DNA from: an uncultured Prevotella sp.
GTDB lineage: Bacteria > Bacteroidota > Bacteroidia > Bacteroidales > Bacteroidaceae
DNA length: 46,851 bases
Assembly (NCBI GenBank): GCA_944319815.1
Contig: CALUEX010000020.1
Span: forward strand, 1-46,851
Reading direction: 5' to 3'
Each line of letters opens with the position of its first letter. The first letter of the stretch is position 1. The translations under genes and the position numbers were made by a program. Shown here in pieces: positions 39,553 to 46,851 of this stretch. The notes under the pieces are model-generated. The model saw nothing but the letters and a program-made list of their open reading frames with translations. It was not told the origin of the DNA and searched no databases.

Positions 39553-41073
39553 ATGAAATTCATGAATAATACATACAGACAAATGTTAAGGTGCGCGCTG
39601 GCCGCCGTCCCCATGGCCTGCGCCGTCTTGCTGTCGTCATGCTACGGCGACGAAGCTGACGGATGTCCTCCCGATGCCGGCTCTGCCGTACCTGTGAAGG
39701 TGAATGTCTCAGCCGGTGAGATAGGCGACCTTAACGCCTCTCGCGCCGGCGGCGACGCTAATGCGGAGGACGGCGAGTTTATCAACACGCTTCATGTTTA
39801 TATAGTCTCGCATGAGGGAGACAATGCGCTCAGGACGTTTATGAATCTATCGCCTGACCTTACAGGCAGCGCATTGGCACAGAAAGGCAACCTTACGGAG
39901 TGGACTTCAGAACCGCTTACGCTTATCCCGGGCACCTACACGTTTTACGCCTTCGCTAACATAGAGGAATACGAAGGTGAGTATGGTGCCGAAGGCACTG
40001 CAGTAGGCATTCAAGAAACAACAGGCGGCCAATTGCTTGACGATAATTTTGTTATAGGTCAAGTTTTCAGCGACGAAGATATTAACAGTTTCCGCTTGTT
40101 TAATCCCGCGGGTAAAATAGATTTAGACGGCGGAAAGTTTATTCCGATGAGCGCGAAAGGAGAACTCACTATAACAAGCGACCTGAACGCCTCGGGCGGC
40201 ATAATTGTAGACCTGCCTCTTGAGCGCTTGGTGAGCAAGGTGCGCATGACTGTGGGCGACGGGGCTACATTGAGCAGCAACGCTTCGGTCACTTTTTCGG
40301 GTTGTTCGCAGAACGTGCCGCTCATGGCTGCCTCTACTGGCATATCCCGTGGCAGCCGCGGTGTCTCAACCACGAAAAGTTTTGAAAACGGTAGCCGGCA
40401 GGTAGAGTTCTACGTCAACGAGACACCAGCGGGCGACCCATTCACCGTTACCCTCAACACGGGCAACACTACCGGTGTGTCAACATACCAAGCGACAACC
40501 GAACTCGACAACATACCGCGCAACAGCATTTATCCCCTTACGCTGACGTTCGATGGCGCAGACATACAGCTCACTCCTACGGCTTACCTACAGGTTAATG
40601 GTCTGCCGGCCTACGACGTAACGTATGACGTTGACTACGATACGAATACCTACACCTTCGGCATAACCTATGGTTCTTACCTCGTGATAACCCCAAGTGT
40701 GAATGGCGCGCAAGGCACGCCGCAGTTCACGTGGAGCGAGGTTACGGGCAATCCCGACGGTATGGGGCCGATAACGGGCGATGTGCAGCCGCCGACGCTG
40801 AGGGCTAATAGCCTTGGCCGGCTGTTCACGGGAGACGCGTCTATTGACGGCAATGAATACAGGCTACTGCTCCGTGCGCAATGGACTGTGGCTGATGGTG
40901 ACGGGCAAGTGCACGACTACGACCGCACCTACAACGTGATAGTAGAGATAAGCCAAAACTACAACGATGTGCTTAACGGCATAACAGACAACCTTAGCCT
41001 GTCGTCGGCTGGCACACGTGGCGCGGTCACGACACTTTCGCCTGAAAGGCTCAACATGGTTAAAGTAAAATAA
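39553..41073 (+). CDS. Fimbrillin-like accessory lipoprotein
   Basis: This 506-residue lipoprotein (CAVLLSSC, Cys30) shares the DGCPPDAG stretch after the lipid site and the N-terminal plan of its neighbours: strand VPVKVNVSAGEIGDLNASR ending at Arg64, then a Gly/Asp/Glu linker. The first half resembles FimA/Mfa-type subunits (TLHVYIVSHEGDNALR, LIPGTYTFYAFANIEEY). The second half is all-beta with VNGLPAYDVTYDVDYDTNTY, like carbohydrate- or cell-binding beta-sandwiches. It lies 12 bp before the large T9SS adhesin, so it is a good candidate for a tip-complex adaptor. The MNNTYRQ start four codons in is also possible. Confidence 0.72.
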   Translation: MKFMNNTYRQMLRCALAAVPMACAVLLSSCYGDEADGCPPDAGSAVPVKVNVSAGEIGDLNASRAGGDANAEDGEFINTLHVYIVSHEGDNALRTFMNLSPDLTGSALAQKGNLTEWTSEPLTLIPGTYTFYAFANIEEYEGEYGAEGTAVGIQETTGGQLLDDNFVIGQVFSDEDINSFRLFNPAGKIDLDGGKFIPMSAKGELTITSDLNASGGIIVDLPLERLVSKVRMTVGDGATLSSNASVTFSGCSQNVPLMAASTGISRGSRGVSTTKSFENGSRQVEFYVNETPAGDPFTVTLNTGNTTGVSTYQATTELDNIPRNSIYPLTLTFDGADIQLTPTAYLQVNGLPAYDVTYDVDYDTNTYTFGITYGSYLVITPSVNGAQGTPQFTWSEVTGNPDGMGPITGDVQPPTLRANSLGRLFTGDASIDGNEYRLLLRAQWTVADGDGQVHDYDRTYNVIVEISQNYNDVLNGITDNLSLSSAGTRGAVTTLSPERLNMVKVK

Positions 41074-41085
41074 GAGGGAGGAATT

Positions 41086-44000
41086 ATGATTATGAATAAG
41101 ATGAAGTGCATATATCCATTGTTGGTTTCGCTGCTTGTTTTGCCTCTTTCGGCTTTCGGACAAAGGCATGATTACGATACTTATGATAATGTCGAGATAA
41201 CCCACAAACGTGGCCAATGGTATGAAAACGGTTATCAAAGTGAAAATCGGAGGAACAATAACACAGCGACCAACAGTGACAGTTTCAATGAGGATGTAAC
41301 CTCTGAAGGAAATGTTCAGCCAGGGTGGATGGATTCATGGGAGGGAACACTCCAAGGATACTCAAGTTATCCGGTTCAGGCCGTCCATGTTTACCGTGCT
41401 ACGGTGTACGTCAATGAAGGACAGACGAAACAGATAACCCTGCCCGGTGTTTACAAGCCTGACGAATCTGCAAGGAATCAAAATTGCGTTTCCATGTTCA
41501 ATTACCAGCGTTGGTATAATTATCTTACCAACGGGAAATTTGATAACAATGTGCTTGCCCCTGTTCTTTATGACGGACATGGCAACGCTTATGATTTTGA
41601 AAACGGTCTCGTAGGCGGAGCGCGTGTTAACGGGTTGGGTTCTTCCAATCATACTTACGGCATATACCGCGTCCGTTTTACCAAGACGGGAAGCGATGTT
41701 GAATACCTTGCCTGCGATGTGTCAAGTTATAATGATTTTGAAGACCCTACGCCATCTGCGGGTGGTTACAATCCTCAATGGGAAGAGCCGACTCTTTCCC
41801 AAAGATGTATATTCGAAGTGCATGACGCAGACGAAATCAAGGAATTGTTGCGTAATTGCACGGGTGACACCTATTTTGAGGACAAGGTAATCCACCTGCC
41901 TTTGAGGCGTATTACGACCCGTAGCACGCTTGAACAGGTTGCGTTGGATATGCCGGCGAACAACTATTTTGTGCCGGGCGAGAACGGCGCAAATCCCGGT
42001 GCGCTCACTATTTCAATATCTGGCGGAGGTAATTTTATCACAATGAGTGATGAAAATATCTCGGGGGAAGACCGTGTTATATCATTTAACCAAAGTACAA
42101 GTGCCAGTGTTTATAGAGACTATGCCGGGCGGACAGTAACAATAACAGTAACAAAGAACGGTTATAATATTGCCCGTTTCAGGCTTGTGTTTGATGACGG
42201 AGTGCAAGGCGTGCTGACAGCTGACCTCGACGATGCGGTCGACAACCCAAGAAACGAATATTATGAAAGAACGGAGTCATATTTAGGAAGTAATTATGAA
42301 CTGCTGACCCAGCTGAATTTCGACTTTGACAATGCGTCAGCAGCCGGAGATAACCACAGGAGCAGTTTCTATCCTTATCCTTTGGAGTGGTCGTATTCGA
42401 CGTATGGATTTTATTCAGACCAAAACCAGTTCAAGCAAAGCAACAACTATTTTCCACAGTGGGGCGAGTATGCGATTACGAATCTCATCCCGTATGGTAA
42501 CGCTGCCGATGAACCATTGCACCAAACGGGCTATCATCTCTATGTAGACGCCAATGAACGTCCCGGAACAGTTTGCGAACTACCGTTTGAAACACCCCTA
42601 TGCCCCGCTACAAGGCTTTATGTCACGGCATACATCAAGAGCTTGGGAGACGGTTCGGAACAAGACGATGCCGGCGTCATTTTCGTGCTGAAGGGAATTG
42701 ACACGGATGATAGCGGCAACGAAGTGGAGACCGTGCTCCATAGGCAGTCGTCCGGGCAGATACCTTTCAGCCACGGCGATTGGTACCAGCTTTATTTCTC
42801 GTTCACCAGCGAGGACAACGCGCATGAACGCTATGTCTTGGAGATACAAAACAACTGCGCCAGTACGTCAGGCGGTGACTTTTGTATCGACGACATCAGC
42901 ATTTACATAAGTCCGCTTGAGGTTGCGGCCAAGACGTTGCAGCCGTTGTGCTCGTCAGATACCGAGGCCGAGGTACAGATTAGTTTAAACTATGACTTGC
43001 TGCTTGACCGTTTGGGCTTGACGAAAGGTGTCGATACGAACACTGAACAGCACGGCTATTACAGCTTCCTTGACAAGGCCGTATATGATGCAGCATTGGC
43101 TGAAGGCCAGACCACGCAAGAGGCTTTTGAGGCATCCGTAATTCATGGTGACGGTGTCTATGGCGGAACCGGCAATGAATATTACGGTACATTTACATTC
43201 TATACCGACCCGGAAAAGAACAGCTACGATGGGACAAACGGCGAACGTCTGGAAATGATAACCGAAGGGGCTAACAGTTTCTTGGCCTTCACGGCCCCGA
43301 TGGCTGCAAACCTGCAGGGAGATGACCTCACCACACTGCAGTCGGGTGGCAATTATTACATTCTGTTCACCAACAGTGTTACTGTGGGCGAGGATGCCGC
43401 CGCAGCATACGAACTTGAAAGTCCGTGTGGTATGCGTGGCGAGTTCACGGTTACTGGCCAGCTGATTATAAACGTTAGCGGTGACGTGCAGACAAACGCT
43501 GCTACCGTATGTATGGGACAAGTACCATTGATTGATGTGCAGATGAGAGACGGCGAAGGGAATGTGGTGGATAATGCCGTGTTTGACTGGTATTTTGGCA
43601 ATCTAACATCGTTCCGTGCAGAAGAGACAGCGGAGATACAAAGTATAGGTCGTACCCATACACTGAAAGAGGCTTTGGATATGTTCCGTTATTTCTATCC
43701 TGATGCAACATCCGTGACTGACGATATGACGGAACAAGTAGGTGACGCAAAACACCATTTGTATCAGGAAGACTTGGACTTGATACGCGAACTCAATGAA
43801 GACCATACGGCAGGCGGACAGAATCCGCGTCTTACATTGTCGGCTTCGAGTAGTCTTGCAATAAGACTCATGAACGAGACTACTTATGTGGTACTTGTGC
43901 CGATAGGTGAGCTTACGGAAGATGTGCAGGTTTGTTGGGAGCCAACCCAAATGATACTGTACGCACAGGACGGTGCGCCGGTCATGGACGTTGGCCGCAA

Positions 44001-46332
44001 CGACGTGGATTATAGCGGAGCAGGTACTGATTATGCCGTGCAGTTGCGTATAGCCAAGTCGCAGCTTGACATAATCGTCAACGACAACTTGCCTTTGCTC
44101 GTACCGGTTAGAAACCCGAGGCTCATAGGCGACGCGGCATCTTCAAACATCACGGTTACAAACAACAATCCGTCTGGCAGTGAATTTGACCGTAACGTTT
44201 ACATAGAATGGACTGACGACCCCGATTTGGATGTAGGTTCAGGTGATGCACTTGTAGTCGGGACAGTCGCTAATTTCAGCATAGCGTCTAATGCAACGGC
44301 CACCAATAGCAGGGTGAGGATGAGACTTAATAACAATGTTACGCTGCGTGAAGGATATGAGTACCAGCTGATGTTCAAGTTCAGGACTAATGCCGTGTCG
44401 TCAAGTGAATGTGACGGAAACGTCTTGGTTCCGCTACTGATAGTTCCAGACTATGAGGTGTGGACGGGAACGGCTACGGATAACTGGAATGATGACAGCA
44501 AATGGCGCAGGGCAGAACCTTCGGAGCTGAACAAGAACGACGGTTACGAAACTAATGGTGTTCATGGAACGGAAAAAGGATTTGTTCCACTTCGTCCTAC
44601 AAAGGTTGTCATACCAGCTGGAGGACAGTCAATGCTTTATCAGGCCGGTTCTAAGATGGGAACGGGTACAACATCTGTGCTTGACCTGACAAACGCAAGT
44701 ATGGGCAGTGCGACCGACAATATAGAGTATGACCTCACGGTACGCCGTGTTTACCAAAGCGGCCAGCCTTCATCCACATATTATTATGTAGGCGATGTAT
44801 ATGAAACCAACCTGTGTGACCAGATACATTTCGATGTTGGTGGCGAAATGCTGCACAGCGAACTCTTGACCCACAACAGGGCATGGACGGAGGTAAATGT
44901 GTCGACACAGCAGTGGACGCTTGTAAGTACGCCGCTTAATGGCGTATTCTCGGGCGACTGGTACACGAAGACTTCGGGCGACGAGACAGCCGAGTATTTT
45001 ACTGACTTGGAGTTTGTTAGTCCAGACAACAATCGTTTGAAGCCTCTCATGACGCAACGCAGCTGGGACGGTAACGCCAAAGTAGTAAGCGGTTCAAATA
45101 ATGCTTCGGCCGTTGTCTCCAATGTAACATGGAGTTCGACGTTTAATGATGTTGCAGTGCCGTATCAGCCGGGTATGGGATTCTCTATCCACGCTAACAT
45201 GGGCAGCAGCGATAATGGTAAAGGCGTAACGTTCCGTATGCCGAAGAGCGACGCAAGTTATGACGGCTTTGACCAGGCGTTGTCACGTGATGCGGATAAC
45301 TTCGGAAAATTGGCGACAAGCGACATGGCCGCTCTTGCCGAAGGGACGGATTATGAGGTTGAGATAACCCCGTCGCAGGACGGCAACTATATAGTAATAG
45401 GTAATCCATTCGTGTCGCACTTGTCAGCCAAGGCGTTCTTCGAAGCCAACAGCTGCGTGCTGCAAGGTAAGTATTGGACTGCTGGCGGCGACCCTGCAAC
45501 AGGTATTGCCGGCAGTGGAGACAACTGGTGGACGTCGGACGGAACGGGCGATGCCCTGATACCTCCATACACGGCGTTCTACGCACAGCTTAACAGTCAG
45601 TCAACGCAGCCGCAGACTATCAAGTTCAACACTTCCATGGCTGCATTGGGTACTACCGCGTCAGGAGACACGCCGTCAACGAACGGTCTCGTGATAACGG
45701 CAGCTGATACCGAAAGCCGCAGCACGGCACTTCTGGCATACAGCGTGAACGCCGAGAACGGCTTTGCCGATGCCGAGGACGTGCAGTTGTTGGGCGAGAG
45801 CGACAACGCCGTACCGATGGTTTACACGGTGGCGGGTAACATGGCGACCAATATCAATCAAATAAAGGATGCACAACAAATCCCGCTTGGCGTGTTCGCG
45901 GCTGACGATGACGTTACCACGCTGACGTTCACGGGCGTTGCGTCGCTGCTGGAACCGTCGCTCTACGATGCGCAGACGGATACCGACACGCCGCTGACCG
46001 AAGGCTACACGTTGACCGTAAGCGGTGCTTCGCACGGACGTTATTTCATCCGTGCACGTGGAGCCGGTGAGGGTGCTACGGGCATTACCGACGTCGAGGC
46101 CGGCACTGACGGCGTTAGCGTCTATTCGGTCGTGCCGCGTCAGGTTACGGTGTCTGCCGGTGCAGGGCTGCTTGAGGTCAGCGTTTATTCCGTAGGCGGC
46201 GCGATGCTCGCTCACGAGAGTGTAGGCGACGGCCGCACGGCTTTGACGCTCGACGGCATTGACAGCGGAGTGGCCGTGGTGCGCGTGGTTGCGGCGGACG
46301 GCACGGTTACGCGCAAGATTGCCGTGAAATGA
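41086..46332 (+). CDS. Large T9SS-sorted cell-surface protein, probable fimbrial tip adhesin
   Basis: This 1748-residue protein has a signal peptide ending LPLSAFG, exposing Gln26. A long all-beta ectodomain follows. One section near 590-630 (SGGDFCIDDISIYISPLEV) looks like a jelly-roll/carbohydrate-binding module. A section near 1125 (WTGTATDNWNDDSKWRRAEP) is of the kind seen in Bacteroidetes T9SS cargo. The last 80 or so residues (about 1665-1748) match a type A T9SS sorting domain: LEVSVYSVGGAMLAHESVGD, IDSGVAVVRVVAADG, ending TRKIAVK. AGGGAGGAA at 41074-41082 is an unusually strong ribosome-binding site. In P. gingivalis the tip protein Mfa5 also carries a T9SS domain. Adhesion is inferred. 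Confidence 0.82.
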   Translation: MIMNKMKCIYPLLVSLLVLPLSAFGQRHDYDTYDNVEITHKRGQWYENGYQSENRRNNNTATNSDSFNEDVTSEGNVQPGWMDSWEGTLQGYSSYPVQAVHVYRATVYVNEGQTKQITLPGVYKPDESARNQNCVSMFNYQRWYNYLTNGKFDNNVLAPVLYDGHGNAYDFENGLVGGARVNGLGSSNHTYGIYRVRFTKTGSDVEYLACDVSSYNDFEDPTPSAGGYNPQWEEPTLSQRCIFEVHDADEIKELLRNCTGDTYFEDKVIHLPLRRITTRSTLEQVALDMPANNYFVPGENGANPGALTISISGGGNFITMSDENISGEDRVISFNQSTSASVYRDYAGRTVTITVTKNGYNIARFRLVFDDGVQGVLTADLDDAVDNPRNEYYERTESYLGSNYELLTQLNFDFDNASAAGDNHRSSFYPYPLEWSYSTYGFYSDQNQFKQSNNYFPQWGEYAITNLIPYGNAADEPLHQTGYHLYVDANERPGTVCELPFETPLCPATRLYVTAYIKSLGDGSEQDDAGVIFVLKGIDTDDSGNEVETVLHRQSSGQIPFSHGDWYQLYFSFTSEDNAHERYVLEIQNNCASTSGGDFCIDDISIYISPLEVAAKTLQPLCSSDTEAEVQISLNYDLLLDRLGLTKGVDTNTEQHGYYSFLDKAVYDAALAEGQTTQEAFEASVIHGDGVYGGTGNEYYGTFTFYTDPEKNSYDGTNGERLEMITEGANSFLAFTAPMAANLQGDDLTTLQSGGNYYILFTNSVTVGEDAAAAYELESPCGMRGEFTVTGQLIINVSGDVQTNAATVCMGQVPLIDVQMRDGEGNVVDNAVFDWYFGNLTSFRAEETAEIQSIGRTHTLKEALDMFRYFYPDATSVTDDMTEQVGDAKHHLYQEDLDLIRELNEDHTAGGQNPRLTLSASSSLAIRLMNETTYVVLVPIGELTEDVQVCWEPTQMILYAQDGAPVMDVGRNDVDYSGAGTDYAVQLRIAKSQLDIIVNDNLPLLVPVRNPRLIGDAASSNITVTNNNPSGSEFDRNVYIEWTDDPDLDVGSGDALVVGTVANFSIASNATATNSRVRMRLNNNVTLREGYEYQLMFKFRTNAVSSSECDGNVLVPLLIVPDYEVWTGTATDNWNDDSKWRRAEPSELNKNDGYETNGVHGTEKGFVPLRPTKVVIPAGGQSMLYQAGSKMGTGTTSVLDLTNASMGSATDNIEYDLTVRRVYQSGQPSSTYYYVGDVYETNLCDQIHFDVGGEMLHSELLTHNRAWTEVNVSTQQWTLVSTPLNGVFSGDWYTKTSGDETAEYFTDLEFVSPDNNRLKPLMTQRSWDGNAKVVSGSNNASAVVSNVTWSSTFNDVAVPYQPGMGFSIHANMGSSDNGKGVTFRMPKSDASYDGFDQALSRDADNFGKLATSDMAALAEGTDYEVEITPSQDGNYIVIGNPFVSHLSAKAFFEANSCVLQGKYWTAGGDPATGIAGSGDNWWTSDGTGDALIPPYTAFYAQLNSQSTQPQTIKFNTSMAALGTTASGDTPSTNGLVITAADTESRSTALLAYSVNAENGFADAEDVQLLGESDNAVPMVYTVAGNMATNINQIKDAQQIPLGVFAADDDVTTLTFTGVASLLEPSLYDAQTDTDTPLTEGYTLTVSGASHGRYFIRARGAGEGATGITDVEAGTDGVSVYSVVPRQVTVSAGAGLLEVSVYSVGGAMLAHESVGDGRTALTLDGIDSGVAVVRVVAADGTVTRKIAVK

Positions 46333-46528
46333 TGAAAATGACGAAAGGGTCTTAAGTATCATTATAGGTAGCTATGGGTGCCGGCGGGGGTAAGTCACGT
46401 CGGCACCAGTTGTATAAAGGCCGAAGCCCCGACCGGAGGAGAAGGGATAAAATGAAGGGTTCATCCGCAAATCTGTTGGATGACATTATTTCATCTGCAA
46501 TTACGGCATAACAACAAACGCCATCACC
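46333..46528. other. Intergenic region after the adhesin gene
   Basis: No gene is seen. GGTGCCG (46377-46383) can pair with CGGCACC (46401-46407), a weak hairpin without a T tract that may mark the 3' end of the fimbrial transcript. Confidence 0.45.
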
Positions 46529-46640
46529 GTAGGGACATAATTTATTATGTCCGCACGCCACGAAGGGGCGTTTAAAATCCTGTATGACAGCGTAATACGT
46601 TTCTCACGAAACGTGCGGACATAATGAATTATGTCCCTAC
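46529..46640. mobile_element. Small palindromic element with 29-bp terminal inverted repeats
   Basis: Arms 46529-46557 and 46612-46640 are reverse complements with one mismatch and begin GTAGGGAC, as do the inner arms of the element at 7735-8001. It is 112 bp long, has no coding capacity, and looks like a relative of the same MITE-like family. Confidence 0.7.
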
Positions 46641-46708
46641 TTTAAATTTGCGGATATTCATATAAATGATGTCCCTACGCGCGGGTGTATTCAATTCAGA
46701 GGTTAAAA

Positions 46709-46851
46709 ATAACGTCAGTTCGGCGTAAGGTTTACGCCGAACCTGCGTTAAAAATATTGGGCATCATCACTGGGAACAATGCCCACCCAACCCGTAGGGA
46801 CGCTCGGTCTGAGCGTCCGGGTAACCATGAAAACATCCAACGGCTGCCATG
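46709..46851. mobile_element. Second copy of the nested MITE-like element, cut by window end
   Basis: The outer-repeat core AACGTCAGTTCGG (from 46711) matches the ends of 7735-8001. A local palindrome CGGCGTAAGGTTTACGCCG (46720-46738) follows. From 46784 the sequence matches the inner arm, and after it (46825-46851) the reverse complement of bases 7904-7930 with two differences in 27. The element continues beyond the window. Confidence 0.75.

Overview
The window looks like chromosome of a fairly GC-rich Bacteroidales bacterium, most likely Prevotellaceae. The signs are: SusC/SusD pairs, a hybrid two-component system (HTCS), FimA/Mfa1-type lipoprotein fimbrillins, a type IX secretion (T9SS) C-terminal domain, Bacteroidetes TAnnTTTG -7 promoter boxes, families such as DUF4294, DUF3943, DUF3575, DUF3868, DUF4960, DUF3791 and DUF3990, and signal peptides whose mature protein starts with Gln. 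Family names come from recognising motifs by eye; no database search was run.

Layout. 1-3.2 kb: three tandem FKBP-type prolyl isomerases separated by palindromic G-rich intergenic repeats. 3.3-6.9 kb: an Lrp/AsnC regulator, a fused class I amidotransferase/renal-type dipeptidase, and a periplasmic M28 glutaminyl cyclase-like lipoprotein. 7.0-13.1 kb, minus strand: DUF4294 protein, PAP2-family enzyme, NAD-dependent epimerase, DUF3943 protein, and acetyl-CoA hydrolase/CoA transferase. 13.5-14.4 kb: a three-gene DUF3791/DUF3990/small-protein cassette resembling a toxin-antitoxin locus. 14.5-16.0 kb: cysS. 16.0-31.7 kb: a complete fructan (probably levan) utilisation locus: HTCS sensor, SusC, SusD, DUF4960 surface binding lipoprotein, surface GH32, periplasmic GH32, MFS importer and PfkB fructokinase. 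32.2-46.3 kb: a fimbrial operon: DUF3575, DUF3868/OmpA-like, Mfa1-type subunit, FimB/Mfa2-type anchor, two further fimbrillin-like lipoproteins, and a 1748-residue T9SS-sorted probable tip adhesin. The window ends in MITE-like palindromes.

How the genes work together. In the fructan locus the chain runs from surface capture and endo-cleavage (SusC/D, DUF4960, lipoprotein GH32), to periplasmic exo-cleavage (second GH32), fructose sensing (periplasmic-binding domain of the HTCS), import (MFS) and phosphorylation (PfkB). This is the same logic and nearly the same order as the Bacteroides thetaiotaomicron BT1754-BT1765 system. In the fimbrial locus, lipoprotein subunits would be exported, clipped at an N-terminal Arg and polymerised on the outer surface, with the last gene supplying a T9SS-exported adhesin.

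The most unusual feature is the density of intergenic palindromic repeats and, above all, their presence inside genes. The same repeat families lie in frame in the HTCS (signal peptide and kinase-receiver linker) and in the MFS transporter (central loop). A nested MITE-like element at 7.7-8.0 kb recurs at the right edge of the window.
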